A stretch of 64,000 nt of DNA. Source: Trochalopteron elliotii (lineage: Eukaryota; Chordata; Aves; Passeriformes; Leiothrichidae). The DNA lies in assembly GCA_024734555.1 (NCBI GenBank), contig JANPWX010000010.1, positions 2,493,785 through 2,557,784 of the forward strand, in the 5' to 3' direction. The translations under genes and the position numbers were made by a program. Under the pieces are notes generated by a model that saw nothing but the letters and a program-made list of their open reading frames with translations, was not told where the DNA came from and made no database searches. Below, one piece after another: positions 47,406 to 60,515 of this stretch (position 1 is the first letter of the stretch; every line of letters begins with the position of its first letter).

Positions 47406-49529
47406 TCTTGAAACCAAAGTGCTATACCAATCCTGCCCATACCACAACACCCAACCTATTCTATCCTCTATGCTCACTGTGCTATCTTCCCCTTCACAGT
47501 TCCACTGTGATATTTTCCCCTTCAAGGCTTAACAGGCCTTTTCACTGGGGTTTATCAACTGATAGCAGCACACGCCACAGCCAAACAAGGCTCAGTATGA
47601 CTGCTTCCAGTTCACGTTCCAAGAGGTTCTAAAAATAGGTGTACAAAATGCACATCCTAGCCCAGAAAGGCTAGGCTTATGGAAGCTGGTCTTTTCCTCA
47701 CTTACTTTGGCAGTTATTAGAAATGGTCTACCAACCTATCAAACCTGCTGGCAGACTGACCACCACTGACTTGAAGCATGAATTCATTGAGAACTGGCAT
47801 CAGTTCCAGGAGTGGGGGGGTGAGGAGGGTCTATCTCCCAAAGCCATAACTGTTCAAAACTAGTGTCTCACTTCATAAAGGTATGGGCAAAGCTGACGAA
47901 AAGATGTGGCTAATAGGGGAACTGCAGCGCCTTCATAGAGCCTATACTCTTTGGTCTGCCATGACTTCCCCAGCAGACAAGGGCATCCGCACACACTTGC
48001 TCCCTCCCATTCCGAAAGATCATCTCAAGAGCTAAATTTCATTCTGAGAAAATTGTCTCCTTCTGATACCTCAGAAAAATCATCTGTGTAAGAACTGTAT
48101 GTGCTTGCACACAGAGAAGGGAAAACAACAACCCATGTAAAACACACCCACATGCTATTGCAAAACGAAAATTAAAGCAGGATGGCAAACACCATCCAAG
48201 CAGAGGACTCAGAAGAGGTGCTTCTGGAAAAGAACCATCACATGCAGCTGAACCCCATGTCTGGCACTGCAGCTTCAAGGATGAGGACTGAAGGAGGGTG
48301 GCAGAGACCAACAAGCAGTGGTGGGGGGCACAGCAGTGATGGTGTAGGGGATACACTAAGCACAAGACCGAACACAAGTCTGTAAGACTTTCCACCATCA
48401 AAGCCAATGGGGGCACTTAGGAAGCATCACCTTACCTACGGATAATCACTGCAAGCAAAGCATGTAATTTTAATTTACCATTCTCATCGCCTCCCATCAT
48501 TAACTGGGAAGAGAGAGAAATCCACCCAGAGACATGGGTGTGTCTGCTAAGGCAGCATTAATAAAATATTTGCTGTACATGTACCTTCAAATACAACTAG
48601 GCTATATAGTTCAAACAGTTTCAGGCAACCAAACCCATTTCCTAACATAGAATTATTTTGCAGATAACTCCAGCTGCTAAATGTGTCAGTGGCAGGAAGG
48701 TGTTAGGGATTTATATAGTACATAGATCCAACAACCTACCTGCAGAAAAACAAACAAATCAAAAAAACCCAGTAACTACCACCATCACACAAAAGCAAAG
48801 ATTTTTATTAAGAAAAAATGAACTTGCGTGTACACTAAATGTTTCTTCACACAAGTCAAAATATGCCTTGCATTAGCAAGGAAACCAACTACAAAATGAA
48901 AGTTTACTGAAAATTGAGGGGACACTGAGATGAGGCACTCTTATTCTAAATGACAATCTCTCTTTCCTTAACACTGCATTTTTAGCTATGTCAAAACAAA
49001 ATTCAATTTTTCCAACACTCCTGTGGTATGCTCTAAGTGAGCACTTTCCTAAAAAATCCCAGCTGTGTGTTGTGAGTGCCAGTGATCCAGCAATTATGAT
49101 AAGCATTTCTGAGTAACTAATCAAAACAACACAAGCTGTAGAACTGCATTACTGACTTTGTTCTACAAACACAAATTCATAACCAGTATGCTGCTTTTGA
49201 AAACAAAGCCATTATATCCTGTCCATTTCTTGGCTGCTTGTGGGGTTTTCTTTAAAGCTTTATGAAACTCTTGCCATTAACTTGTCAACTGTTACTTTAC
49301 AAGCCATTTGCCCATTATTGTATCTTATAAGAGAATCTAATTCTTAAACTAAATCTAGGCACTGCACATAGCTAACACTCCATATTGTACATAAACCTGC
49401 TAATATCAAAAGCAAAAAGACCAACAGTCAATCTTCTAGGCACCAAAAAATGGGAGACTCAGAATGGGAAGTTGCAAGAATACTTCTACAGTATATTGAA
49501 TAGGGAGCTACCAAGGGTTCTGCAAAAGT

Positions 49530-49612
49530 TAAAAAAAAAAAAACAAAACAACAAAACAACAACAACAAAAAACACCAAAAAAAACCAACACAAACAAAAA
49601 CAAACAAAAAAA
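49530..49612. repeat. A/C-rich low-complexity tract
   Basis: Irregular AAAAC, AAC and AAAC units on the plus strand. The translated Lys/Asn/Thr/Gln-rich frame at 49385-49669 is an artefact. Confidence 0.9.
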
Positions 49613-50967
49613 CCTCACCAAAATTTCATAGTTGGTGCTTTTTTAATTAAGAAGCTAAGCATCATTTGAAGTCTGAGACAATAAACAACAGAGGGGAGAG
49701 AAAGTTTCTAAGCAGACTAAAACAAACTAGCACAAATTGTACAATTATATTTTAAAAGACATGCATAATTTTAGTTTACCTCTCCTTAGTTTAACTCCTA
49801 TTTCACTTCTACATTTTTTAATCTTCTGGCCTTAATACTCCCTTACTGACTAAAACAAAACTTTCTCTGAAAGACACCTGTGTAGTCAAAATTCCCCATA
49901 TGCAGTCAGTGACACCTACCTCCTCCCCGCCTACAATTTAAATAAAGTCTCCAAAGTAACACAGAGAAAATAAACATTATTTTAAAGGAAGATCTCCAGA
50001 AATCTGTGACCTCCCCACTTTCAAAAAGGAAAAGATAAAATTCATACATAGCACAGCATCTCCTATAGACCTCAAGTGCCACATTCCAAGAAGGCTGCAG
50101 GCCACTACTGCCTGCATGCCCTTCTTACCCCAGGTGCACTTTCTCCTTTCAAAGCACAAGCAGAACAAGGGGGACGTGGCACATTAAATTCCAAACTTTC
50201 TATGTTTTTGACACCATACCAATTTAGATGCCATTAAGTGATTTGGCTGCATAAGTCTGAAAATGTTGAGACATTTTCCAATGGAATTTTTATGATTTTT
50301 ATGGTATGTAATTGAAGTCATGGGAACAGCTGACTCAACATACTCCCACTTTATTTTCTGAATACTCTGACTCCAAAAAACCCACATCAGTTCTAAATTT
50401 CTGTACCACCTAGCTTAGGAAGAAAAGTTGGTATCCTGTGACACATACTTTTCATCAAAATAAAGCCAAAGGATCAATCTGCAAGGAACACATTACCAAA
50501 ATCTATAGGTTTTTAATCAGGAAATGCTAAACCACATAAAGATTAATTTATAATTATAAGGCTTTCTCTCTACTCCTCCCCTTAGTTTCTTACAAGAGAA
50601 TCACTAGCTTTCCAAAGACACTCAGTAAGTTGTTTATTGCCTCTTCTCATCAACTCAGGAGAACTATTCAAACCTGGTTCTTACCACACCTGCCACAGAG
50701 CAGCAAGTAAAATCTTCCATTTTCCTACCCTTGAAGACCACCTTCAGACAGACCAGCAACTTGGCTGTCGACATGACCAAAAGCAGTCTCTGAGCTAGGA
50801 AACCAGTGACACGATGTTTCTCAAAGTAAGATGGCTAGAGTGAAAAGTGGGGGTGGGAGTGGTGCTGCTTTGGGTTGTTGATGGGTGTTGTTGATCTTTT
50901 TTTTCTAAATGAACCTTATATTGCATTGTTGCTCCTGAAATAAGAACTAAAACTGTCAGGGCTAAAG

Positions 50968-50983
50968 ATAGATAGATAGATAA
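50968..50983. repeat. short (GATA)4 tract
   Basis: Four GATA units, then AAAAGAAG. Confidence 0.85.
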
Positions 50984-51255
50984 AAGAAGCTGAACACCAA
51001 AAAAGACAATACTGATATGAAAACAAATCTCATAAAAATTACGAGTTTACTGACTGTATAGTAAGTGAGACCAGGATTTTTCATTGGTGTAGAAGACACT
51101 CAAAAGCCTCTCTGGAACTGGTGTGATGGATTCTGGCAACTCATCAGCCCAGACAGGCAGGAGAATCTCAGCAGAGTAGCAGCAGAACCAGAACCTTTGG
51201 TAAGGGGACAAAGATCCTGGGATGTTGCAGAAGCCCTTTTGCTAAAGGGTAGCAA

Positions 51256-51650
51256 TGTGCCGAGACACACACTCTAGTTCATCAGTGTGAAAGCGGTCCT
51301 GTTTTATTCCTCTTCACAATTCATCCATCCTGACTCCAACTGCTCACTGACTCTGCAGCAAACTCCCACTGCTGGTTTCCCTTGCAGACTCTGATTGCAG
51401 GTTCCAACAGCAGGCTCTAACTATAGACCCAGACTGACCTCACAGAAGCAATTCTTTCTCCTGTTTCACCAGTCCCCCTGGATCATTCCTTCAGTACCTC
51501 CTTCCTCATCCCCTCTCCCTCAAGGTCCCCCCCAAACCGGCCAACCCACTCCATTTATCACGCTCATCTTTACTGGATGTAGCTATGACTCATCAGGGGC
51601 AAGGTCGCCTGTAATCCCTTCTACACTGGGAGGTCTCCTCACCTACACTT
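51256..51650 (-). mobile_element. ERV LTR, minus orientation (approximate)
   Basis: The plus-strand left end TGTGCCGAGACACAC is a possible LTR tip. On the minus strand I see an AP-1-like TGAGTCA (about 51592), a TATA-like GATAAATGG (about 51555) and a poly-A signal AATAAA (about 51305) in that order, with a pyrimidine-rich plus strand between. The upstream end is not defined, and I do not recognise the family with confidence. Confidence 0.45.
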
Positions 51651-52637
51651 CTGCAAAGGGCAAAATAAAGGCAAGAATTCAAAGCAAATCTTAAGACTCT
51701 GGACAAACACAATACAAACAAAACAAATGACACTCTGATGGAGTGGTGCCAACACCCACAATTACTTCAGTTTTCTTTCAGGCCTCTGGACAAGCTCATC
51801 CCTTGCCAGAAGCCTAATTCCAGTGTAAGCCGATGGCAGCCAAGACAACGGTATCATACCAAAATTTAACTTGCAGATTTCTCTGGAACTATTCTCTGGT
51901 ATTAAAAAGCGGTAAATAATGGATACACAAAGCCTGTGCTCCACCTTAAACACAGTATTCCCCAAAGGCTCCTGTGGCCTTGTACACCAGCCTCAGCTGT
52001 CACAGGAGCTATTGCGCCTACCTACATTATTTAGTGATCTTCCTCACAAAGGTTTTTTTTTCTCTGCAGGCTCAGTCATCTAAAAATGAGAAGATACGAG
52101 AATGCATTAAATACTCCTTACTTGTTGACATTAACCAATTTCCTAAAAACTGTTTCTTTCCTTCTTGAAGATTTCTGTTTTGAAGAGCCAATGAGCAGGA
52201 CTGAATGCATGGAGCAAAGACAACCATAAGCAGATACAAATGCAAACTTACTCAGCACTACCCAACAGCACCCAGGATCTTCAGTTTTTTACCAGTCCTG
52301 TTGAAATAAAATCTTTAAAAGGTTCAAAAAACTTATCACTCACTCTTTATCACAATTTAACACCACGAAGAAACACTTTCCAACTGTCTCCTTTATTAGC
52401 TCTGCAAATATTATTGCATTTTTTATCTGTGAAATCCCAAACTACAAAAACTGGTTTTTCAAAGAAAACACTTGGTCACAACACGCTTAAAAAAATAAAA
52501 ACATCAAGTTTAAGGCTTAATTATATTTTGATAGCACAAATCTCATATCCTGAAAACAACAACAAAATAATTTAACCTGTATTTGCAACCAGTCTTATTG
52601 TCTACAAAATATGGTATGACCAGACACCAGCGTGTTC

Positions 52638-52708
52638 CCCTTAGGGTGTGTGGTTAAGGCATTGGGAGTACTGGGAGTAGTACCAGGTTTGAACAGAATT
52701 CAAATTCC
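52638..52708 (+). other. possible degenerate tRNA-like relic
   Basis: GTGTGTGGTTAAGGCATTGG resembles the start of a tRNA-Ser or tRNA-Leu (box A region), and ATTCAAATTCC about 45 bp later resembles box B. The stems do not pair well. It could be a tRNA pseudogene, part of a tRNA-derived SINE or chance. Confidence 0.2.
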
Positions 52709-52734
52709 ATAATTAGAACAGAGAAATTTCATCT

Positions 52735-52765
52735 CTGTAATGTGGAAACCTCTTCCACATTACAG
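52735..52765. repeat. perfect 13-bp inverted repeat, 5-nt loop
   Basis: CTGTAATGTGGAA, loop ACCTC, TTCCACATTACAG. The stem is too short for a typical miRNA precursor unless pairing resumes outside. Confidence 0.9.
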
Positions 52766-53240
52766 GTTATTTTTACATTTCTCCAGTTCACAATGATGAC
52801 ACCACCTTGTATTTATCTCCTTGGAAAATGAGCTCTGCAGTCTTCACATCTGAAGGCAAAAAAATCTATTTATCTTCTCAGCTTGCCCCAAGCCTGTACT
52901 GCCAAAAACATGTCCCCAGTTTTCTATCTGCAAAGCCTTCCAGACAGGATACTTGGCACGCCTTTCCTTGCCTGGTATTTCTTCTTTGAGTACGCAAATA
53001 AGGCACTTTTCAGAGTCTTCATTTTGATAAATTACATTGTTCTTCTCACCTGGTTTTACCTCCAGAGTTAAGATCTTGCCCAGGTCTCTCCCTCTCGGGT
53101 TGTGGCTCATGGTGTCAGATTTCAAAGCTGGGCTGATAGAGGGGGGAAGGCCTTCAGTAGCATCACGGGAGAGATCTGAGTGACTGGAGAAACAGTGGCC
53201 AGGATTTCAGGAGCTAGGTAGGCTGAGGGACACCTCCCCC

Positions 53241-53600
53241 CACCCCTCAGTGGCATCGGGGTGGGCCCAGCCCAGGCCCAGAGCTACTCCTGGGGGCCCG
53301 GCGGACACCTCCCTCGGCCCAGGCTGGCGGCCCAGGCTGGCGGCCCAGGCTGGCGGCGGGGCAGGCCTTAAGATCAGCTGGATGTTAGTAGACGCATCCT
53401 CCCCTTCCCTCACCGACCTCCCCTTCGCTCACCGGCAGCTGCTGGGGCCTGGGGGCCGGACCAGGCCCAGCCCCGCTACCACAGTGGAGTGGCGGGGCCT
53501 GTCCCGGCCCCGCCCAAACCACTGCACAGAGCAGGCCAGGCCGGTTGTTACCTGCTCCTCAGGCCGGAAGGAAAAGGGAAATTCCCGGACTCAGCTCAAC
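53241..53600. promoter_or_regulatory. isolated GC-rich island inside APP intron 1
   Basis: About 350 bp of GC-rich sequence stands alone in AT-rich intron. By hand I count about 20 CpG. It contains three tandem 13-bp units GCCCAGGCTGGCG (53317-53355), GC boxes around 53492-53514 (GGCGGGGCC, GGCCCCGCCC) and an 11-bp palindrome GGGAAATTCCC (53576-53586) that fits the NF-kB consensus. On the minus strand CAG|GTAAC at 53552/53551 is a fair splice donor. It could be an alternative promoter or enhancer, or an old insertion; I recognise no repeat family. Confidence 0.45.
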
Positions 53601-56600
53601 TTTATATGTGTATCCACAAAGGTGCATTCAGCTTCCTCAGTGGTTATAAAATGTGTAAATATCTAAAAATTTCCCCCTGATAGGCCCCCATCCTCTCCAA
53701 AGGAAACTCTTAAGTTCCTTAAAGGGAACTGTTTCCTCTTTAACTAAAAACCAAGCTGTGTTAACCCGTAACAGACTGATTAATTAAAACTTTCTTCCTC
53801 TTATCAGTTAAGAGATGCAATTCCCTTAAAACACATTAAAAACATTTATGCATGCACTGATACTCAAGCATGTCCATCTCACTCAAATCAAAGTGAATGC
53901 TTCAGATGAGACAAGCCAGTCCCAATTTTTATGGCCTGAGCCTTGACCTTCAGTATTTTTGCCACTGCCCACAGCAGTTCTATGCTTAACAATTTAGCAT
54001 TTGTATTATAGCTATTGCCTCTGTTTTGGAGATAAATTTCAGGAGAAAATGCCCTTGTTTCCTCTTAGAGGAATGAGCACTTCCTCTAAGAAGAGAGGAC
54101 TTCAGTAACTCCCTTTTCTTCTGACAATGACAGAAATGGATATCGGGGGATGAAAGTGAAAAAAAGGTAAAACTGTTTATTACCAGAGCAAGATACCCAC
54201 AAAGCACAGTAAAAAAAAAAAAAAAAAATTTGAATCTTACACCCCACCTTCACCTTGCCGCGTGGTTGGCAGGCAAAGATGGTGGCTGCCCTTCTTTGTC
54301 TCTGGAAAGGGAGAAGAAAAAGAGTTCACACAACAGCTGGGAACCTGTCGGATTTCTGGCATCGGTCTTCTCTTTGCAGCAGGCAAGTTGGCGGAGTTTA
54401 ACGTCCTTTATTGTTTTGGTTCAGCTCCTCAGAGATCTTTGGTTTGGGGGGGTGCCCTCACCCGCTCTCCAGAGGGGACAAAAAGAAAAACAAGCCAAGC
54501 TGAAAACGGTTCAAGGGTGGTGGGGACAAAACAACAAAAAAACCCAAACAAACAAAACCAACAACAACTAAAATACCACAACAAAACAAAACCCCACTGA
54601 GAGGATTTCCCGGTGCAGCTCCAGGCTGTCTGGGGCACATCAGAGAGAGAGATACTGAACAGAGCCTGTGCCCTGAGTTCCCAGGCTCCAGTTCCACCTC
54701 CAAGTTCACCTTAAAGATATGGCAGCCGTTTCTGGGCATAAAGCAGATTATTAGGGAATGAAGTATCATCATAAAATCACCCCAAGACAGCTATGAATTA
54801 ATTTAAAGGTGTTTGACAAAGCCTAAGTCTTATTTGACTATGTTTTTAGAAATAGTTTAGACTGATTTCAAAGTAAAATGCTCTGATTTAATTTTACCCT
54901 GCTAATCATCAGCACTTACACTTTTCTCTCCAGGCTCAGCTGTCCACTGGATCTTCTTGCAAACACCTTCAGAAAAGCATCAATTCCTCTCACCAAATGA
55001 ACACCTCCTGAACTGGATCAGGAATGTTATGAAGACAGCCAGGGCGAGCCAGCAATCCTCCTTCCCTCATGGCACAACAGGAACGGCATCTGCCCCTCTC
55101 CCACCCACCCATCTCATCTTGGCCATTCCCCAAATAAAACCCATGCAGGCAAGTGCTGACTTTTGTCAGAAATACTGCTTCAGGCTGGATTCCACAACAG
55201 GAAGCTGTCAGCTAAGAGATGTGACCACGACTAAGAAGAACACTGCACATGGAAAAGGAGAAACCAGCTTTTCAGATGCTATGGCTGGCAGGAAAAAGGA
55301 AAAAAATCCTGACAACTTGTATTACCACTGTGAGAACAAAAGAAGACTATATCAAAGTAGAAACAAATCTAAACAAAAGTGAAAGAAACTTCAGTGTTTA
55401 GGTTCCCTCAAAAGACTTTACAATTCTCTCACTCACCTGTTTGTGTTTCTGGGCCTCTTATTTGGTCTTTTAGGCTTTCTAATTCCCCTCCTTACCCTTC
55501 TGCATAAAATTTAACTATTAAATTTTAATTTGGGGAGGGGTTATTTAATTTAGTTTTGTCTTTTTTTTTTAAATGAAGTAAAGCTGACATGCTCATGATA
55601 AATCTGGATGTTGGGATTACAGACAATCTGTCATCTGCAAATTGCTGGCAATCAAGCACTACAAGAAAAGTAACACTGAAAGAAAGATAACTTGGAGTTC
55701 CAAAATTCTCGGCTTAAAAAGCTTTTTCTTAAACACCTTCAGCATCATCATCCTTTTAAGACATAATGGAACTGAGGACAGAATTGGCAAAAGAAAACAA
55801 TAAAACGATGATGCTGCAAGATGAGTCATTAAAAGCTATTTTATTCCACTCCATAATTAAGAGAACTGGGAAGAGGACAGACAAGGCACACATAGCAGAG
55901 CTGCAAAAGAATATAAAACAAACTTCAAAACAACCCAACAGCTTAATGCATGTGACAGGTCTAGATGCGCACTAATACTATGCACGCATAAACCCCTCAC
56001 ATTTCCATACTGGAAGCATTCAACAATTAGACAACAATCAATCAACATTTAGTACATTTAAATTTACAACACCTTTAAAGAAAAACAAAAGAAAACACCT
56101 AAAACAATGCTTTTTTAAAGCCACAACCTTTTTATTGCATTGCATTTTCTTTCCTTCGTCAGTTTACTTTCTCCTAATAATGTTTATTTTCCATTGTTTA
56201 CATAAACAAAAATGTACACATCATATGGGATGTATATTAAGAAAAGTTTTTCCAAGGGAAGAAAAACACAACTAGAAGCCATGACTAACTCATGAGGAGC
56301 TTTAAAAAATAACTACTATGAAATCAAACCTTTAACAATACTTCAAAAAAATCTACCTCCCCTTGTTTTCAGGTAGGGCATAGGCATCAAATAGTTTGTA
56401 GTTACATTTGAATGATGAGAAAGCAGAACGCAATAACTCTATCAGTTCAGGACTCTGTATTTCAGATCCAAAACTGCAGCTACAAATAAATTTACAAAAT
56501 TAGGCATAGACAAGAGAACAAGTCAGCCATTAGTCGTTTGTCACAAAACTGTATTATGGTATCTGACCAGGGGAAAAAAAAAATCACCTCTTTCCACAGA

Positions 56601-57197
56601 CCATAATTTAGAGAAAAATCCATTTTACAGGATTACATCTTCAGAATCAGCAATCTCTACTTTATCAATCTGTGCTGATAAGGTAAGAGAAGATTTGCTG
56701 CAGGCACAAAGACAATGTGATAGTATGACAGAGACTGGAAACAACTCCAGAATCCTGCCCCATCCCATTGTTTTTAACATGTGTGTCCACTGGACACTAA
56801 TTCTAACTGTTGGAGGTGGATGAGGTGGCAGTTTTCACTTTCACCACAAGCTAACAGTATACTTCAACTCTATTAGAATCAATCAATTAACTGTATTACA
56901 TAAATTTCAGGTGTATATGCGTAAACTTCTGTTTCATAGTGTCAGAAACCTTGAAGTCCAGTATTAATAAGTTTCACAAAAATATAGGGAATTTCCCAAC
57001 CTCCCCCTATCTTGAACACCTATCAAACATGTGTTTTCTTTGATTAATTGTAATTCCAAACAGATTCTGTAAATCATGCAAATTGTCATACTGAATCACT
57101 TTTGTAGCTGTCTTGAGCTGCAAAGCAGGATGTAGCCTGAGATGTGCATTCTATTATCATCTGCTGAAGCCGGGTGGGGAGATGTTAATGGGACAGC
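53601..57197. other. intron, no recognisable element
   Basis: A moderately GC-rich patch at 54240-54520 precedes an A/C-rich tract. A 141-codon plus frame at 54957-55382 has no recognisable domain. Confidence 0.45.
54211..54228. repeat. A18 homopolymer
   Basis: Eighteen A on the plus strand. A second A/C-rich tract follows at 54535-54597. Confidence 0.95.
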
Positions 57198-57773
57198 TGT
57201 TAAAATCAGGTAGGGCAGTGTTCTTATCTCTTCCACGAGCCATACTCCTTCCAGGGGGATATCTTCTGTTAATGGGCCATTAAGGCCCACCACATGACTG
57301 AAAAAAATTACATCATCCCATTGTGAGATGCTCCACCCAGTGGGAGGAGCCAAGAATTTCTACCTGGATAAAACCTGACAATCAGAACACCAAGGCAGCC
57401 TGTTTTCCATTGGATTTCCCAGAGGAAGACTTGGACCCATCTCGCCACCACTGGACCCTTCTACAGGATCGTCTCCAACAGAACTATATCTGTCACTCCA
57501 GAAGGACTTATTTGGACCAACAGGGCGTCAGGTCTTATTCTGACTGTCAGTGTTTCTAGGATTATTTTTTAAATTTCCTTGTTTTTTTTGTACTACTACA
57601 TTTGTATTTTTAATATTCCTAGTAAAGAACTGTTATTCCTATTCCAATATCTTTGCCTGAAAGCCCCCTTAATTGCAAAATTATAATAATTTGGAGGGAG
57701 GGGATTTACCTTCTCCATTCCAAGGGAAGCTCCAGCTTTCACCAGCAGACACCTGTCTTTCCAAATCGAGACA
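57198..57773 (+). mobile_element. ERV LTR, plus orientation, 576 bp
   Basis: It starts TGTTAAAATCAGG and ends TTCCAAATCGAGACA. It aligns with the minus-strand LTR at 39645-40147: GCAGTGTTCTT, TCTTCTGTTAATGG, TTGTGAGATGCTCC and GGAGGAGCC are shared. TATA-like GGATAAAACC lies at about 57366, followed by T-rich sequence and U5. Flanks ACAGC and GTAGC agree at three of five positions and may be a decayed target-site duplication. Frames at 57096-57353 and 57323-57559 are not genes. Confidence 0.75.
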
Positions 57774-60384
57774 GTAGCCTGCTCTGAAAAACAACCACTT
57801 TTAAATGTTTTTACTAACAGGCACAACCAGTTTTGCCCCATTCTTGTCATATGTTACTTGCTGTGCTTGAATACATAAGCTCTGTTTTGGGGCAATATGA
57901 GACCAGATGCAGAACACAGAATTCCTATCTGGATTAGCTCCAAATGGGTCAATGGGAACTGAGCGGAGTCATCCACCCCTGAATGCACTTCCTCAGAGAT
58001 TTCTGCCTTTTTGCAGTGTCTTGACACTAAGTTTCAACAACCAGACACTCAAGAGGGGTTGATATATGAAAAGACTTTCATGCCCTGTTGCAAGTCAAAG
58101 GAGCAAGTCAAGTCAAAACAAAGGAGCCAACACCTTAATTAAATGTTATTGCACAAACTGCAGTAAATGTGGTTTTGGAGGTTGCTCTCTCCCTAAAGAA
58201 GCTGCCTGCTCTTTTAGATGGGCCAGCCCAACTGCTTGTGGCCAGTTTGCAACTCAAGTCTTGTGGAATGTTTGCCAGAAGATGACCAACTATCAAAAAA
58301 CATACAGCTTGTTCCTTTCAGCACAGCACAATTGTAAAACCAGCCTAGAGCGGGGTCACAGAGCATTTACTGACCGATGGCCACTGGAGAAGCAGCTCTT
58401 TGCAGCCAGCTCCTGAGTGAGCTCAGCTGCCAACCAGTAGTTAACTACTGTCTGGAAAGAGCACCTAGACTGTAAAACCACAAAGCGCCCTGGCTCATGT
58501 GCTCCTCTGTCTAAAGCTTGGCTGTCCCATGGCCTGTGGAATGTCATCACTTGGCCAGAATCTTTATGTCTTTCGGAAAGGGTCAGTCTATACTTACTTA
58601 CCCTTCAATATTCAATCCCCAAGACCGGATGAAGTTCTCCTGAACTTACTAGGAGGACTATCAAGAAAACAAAGCCAAAAGTCCCACTCCCCCGATGAAG
58701 TAGTCAGCGCACTCACAAAGCTGTTACACTGGCAGCTCCAGTAAAGAAACCAGCAACATTCACACCTACTGCTCAGTCCTGTTTCTGTTAATCAATGCAG
58801 GGCAAGAAACCTGCAGTACACAACCATATAACAGTGGTGTCCTTACAGGCAGTAAATGGTGTATGGTTTTCAATCCTTCTAAAAACCATTACTTACTTGA
58901 ACATCTTTACTTTCACACTCCAAGATGTGCTTGTCACTTGGAAAGCATGTTTTGCAAGCCACTGCACTGATTACAACTTTAAAGTGTACTGCCCCTTACC
59001 CTAATTTCCATCACATGAAATTTTTGGTTTGCAACTACTTGAATCATTGTTCTGCTAAAAAGGGCAGAATCAAAACAATCCTATATCCTCCATACAGCAA
59101 GGAGCTTGAGATGTAGCATTCACATACACATATATATTAAAAAAAAAAAAAAAGCAAACATACTAATTTGCTTAGTAATTCAACTTGATTCCCTTGAAGA
59201 GAGGCCATTATCCACACCTATTTTGTTTCTTCTTCATTCTGTGAGTAAATTCTCACATGGAAAAATAAATATTTTTGGTGACTGGAGGCATCTGGAAAGC
59301 TTTGGAACCTACATCAAGATTTAATAATCACGTTGCTCTCTAATGGTTTTTTGGACTAAATGAAGAAAAAATCCTACGTTCCAGAATCAATATTACATTA
59401 CAATCAAGGACAAAAACATGACTTACTTAGGGCTTAAGACTCAAAGACACACAGCCATTAGTGGCTAATATTCTCAGCTTTGGTATAGCCAAAGGGAGCA
59501 GAAAATGTGTTTTTGAAACCTCAGCTTGAAACAGGTTGAAGGAGAGTTAAGAGAAGGTAGGCAGACTCCAGATCAGGTTGTGACAATGAGGGTTAATCAG
59601 ACTGCATTAAGCCTTAAGCAAAAAACAGGTCTGAGTGAAAGTTTAACTTCTCTTAAGAGTCCTTTGACTCCAAATTATTTCAGGCTCAAGCTTGTTATCA
59701 GCATTGCTCCTGGCATTCCTCAGCCTGGCAGCAACTGTTGTAAACTCTCATCACAAGACCACATTCTAAGAGCTAGCCAAGCTTACATTAAGTCCTTGTT
59801 CGGTATTTTTTCAATTTGCTGTACTTTTAATCTTCTTATACCACAGCAATTTTTTCAAAATCCCCAGAATTTAAATCCAATAAAACAGAGCTCTAGACTT
59901 ACTTTTTAAAACCACACCAGACATCTCACCTAACAACTTCAATGAACCTATTACAATATATAAACCCAATTACATTTTTATCAGCAGCAGTCTTCATCTC
60001 TTCGCTGGGTTGATGTAAGGAGGTATGTAAATGTCTGCTGGTTTAATACACTCTATGCACTAATAAGATATAGATGCATACATACAATATTGTTAAATGT
60101 AATATATTATATACGCCAATATGTTCAGGGATTAAATATATTTACCTACTATCTTGATATGTAATGTGTTTTAATGCATTATGGGTATGCATACATGTAT
60201 AAACATATACATGGACATTGGTCAAATACATTTCTTATTTATTAAACCACAACACAGTTTTTCCAACTTCTGGTTATTGCATACCTTTTTTGGAAGGTGT
60301 CAAAATTACATCACTCAGAATATTCAGGACTAAGGACATCAATTAAGCCTAGAGAATTCCAGCACAGGTGAACCAACCAAACAG
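57774..60384. other. intron, no recognisable element
   Basis: Includes a cysteine-containing frame at 58066-58416 with no known match and a very AT-rich patch at about 60040-60240. Confidence 0.45.
59139..59153. repeat. A15 homopolymer
   Basis: Fifteen A on the plus strand, after an AT-rich stretch ending TATATATT. Confidence 0.95.
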
Positions 60385-60515
60385 TGGATGGGGAAGGCTA
60401 CCCAGAGAGGTGGCACAGACCCTGTCCTTGGAGCTCCATTTTCAACTGCAGAAAGCCCCATGCAGCCTGGTCTGCTTTGGACACAGGGTCAGACCAGAGA
60501 CAACCTTCAGGTGAT
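60385..60515 (+). mobile_element. CR1 LINE 3' fragment (degraded)
   Basis: GGCTACCCAGAGAGGTGGCA, CCTTGGAGCTCCATTTTCAA, GCAGCCTGGTCTGC and ACAACCTTCAGGT match the sense CR1 3' end with many changes. Confidence 0.7.

Larger units (their letters stand above)
47406..51255. other. intron, no recognisable element
   Basis: Holds the A/C-rich tract at 49530 and (GATA)4 at 50968. No exon or repeat family recognised. Confidence 0.5.
51651..53240. other. intron with tRNA-like relic and hairpin
   Basis: AT-rich; apart from 52638-52765 nothing stands out. Confidence 0.45.

Noticed and set aside
54957..55382. 141-codon plus-strand frame
   Set aside because: No recognisable domain or splice context; probably chance.
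58066..58416. Cysteine-rich frame with CYCTNCSKCGFGGC, at first glance like a metal-binding or Tat-like cluster
   Set aside because: Only one short cluster is present, with no flanking family features and no nearby retroviral sequence.
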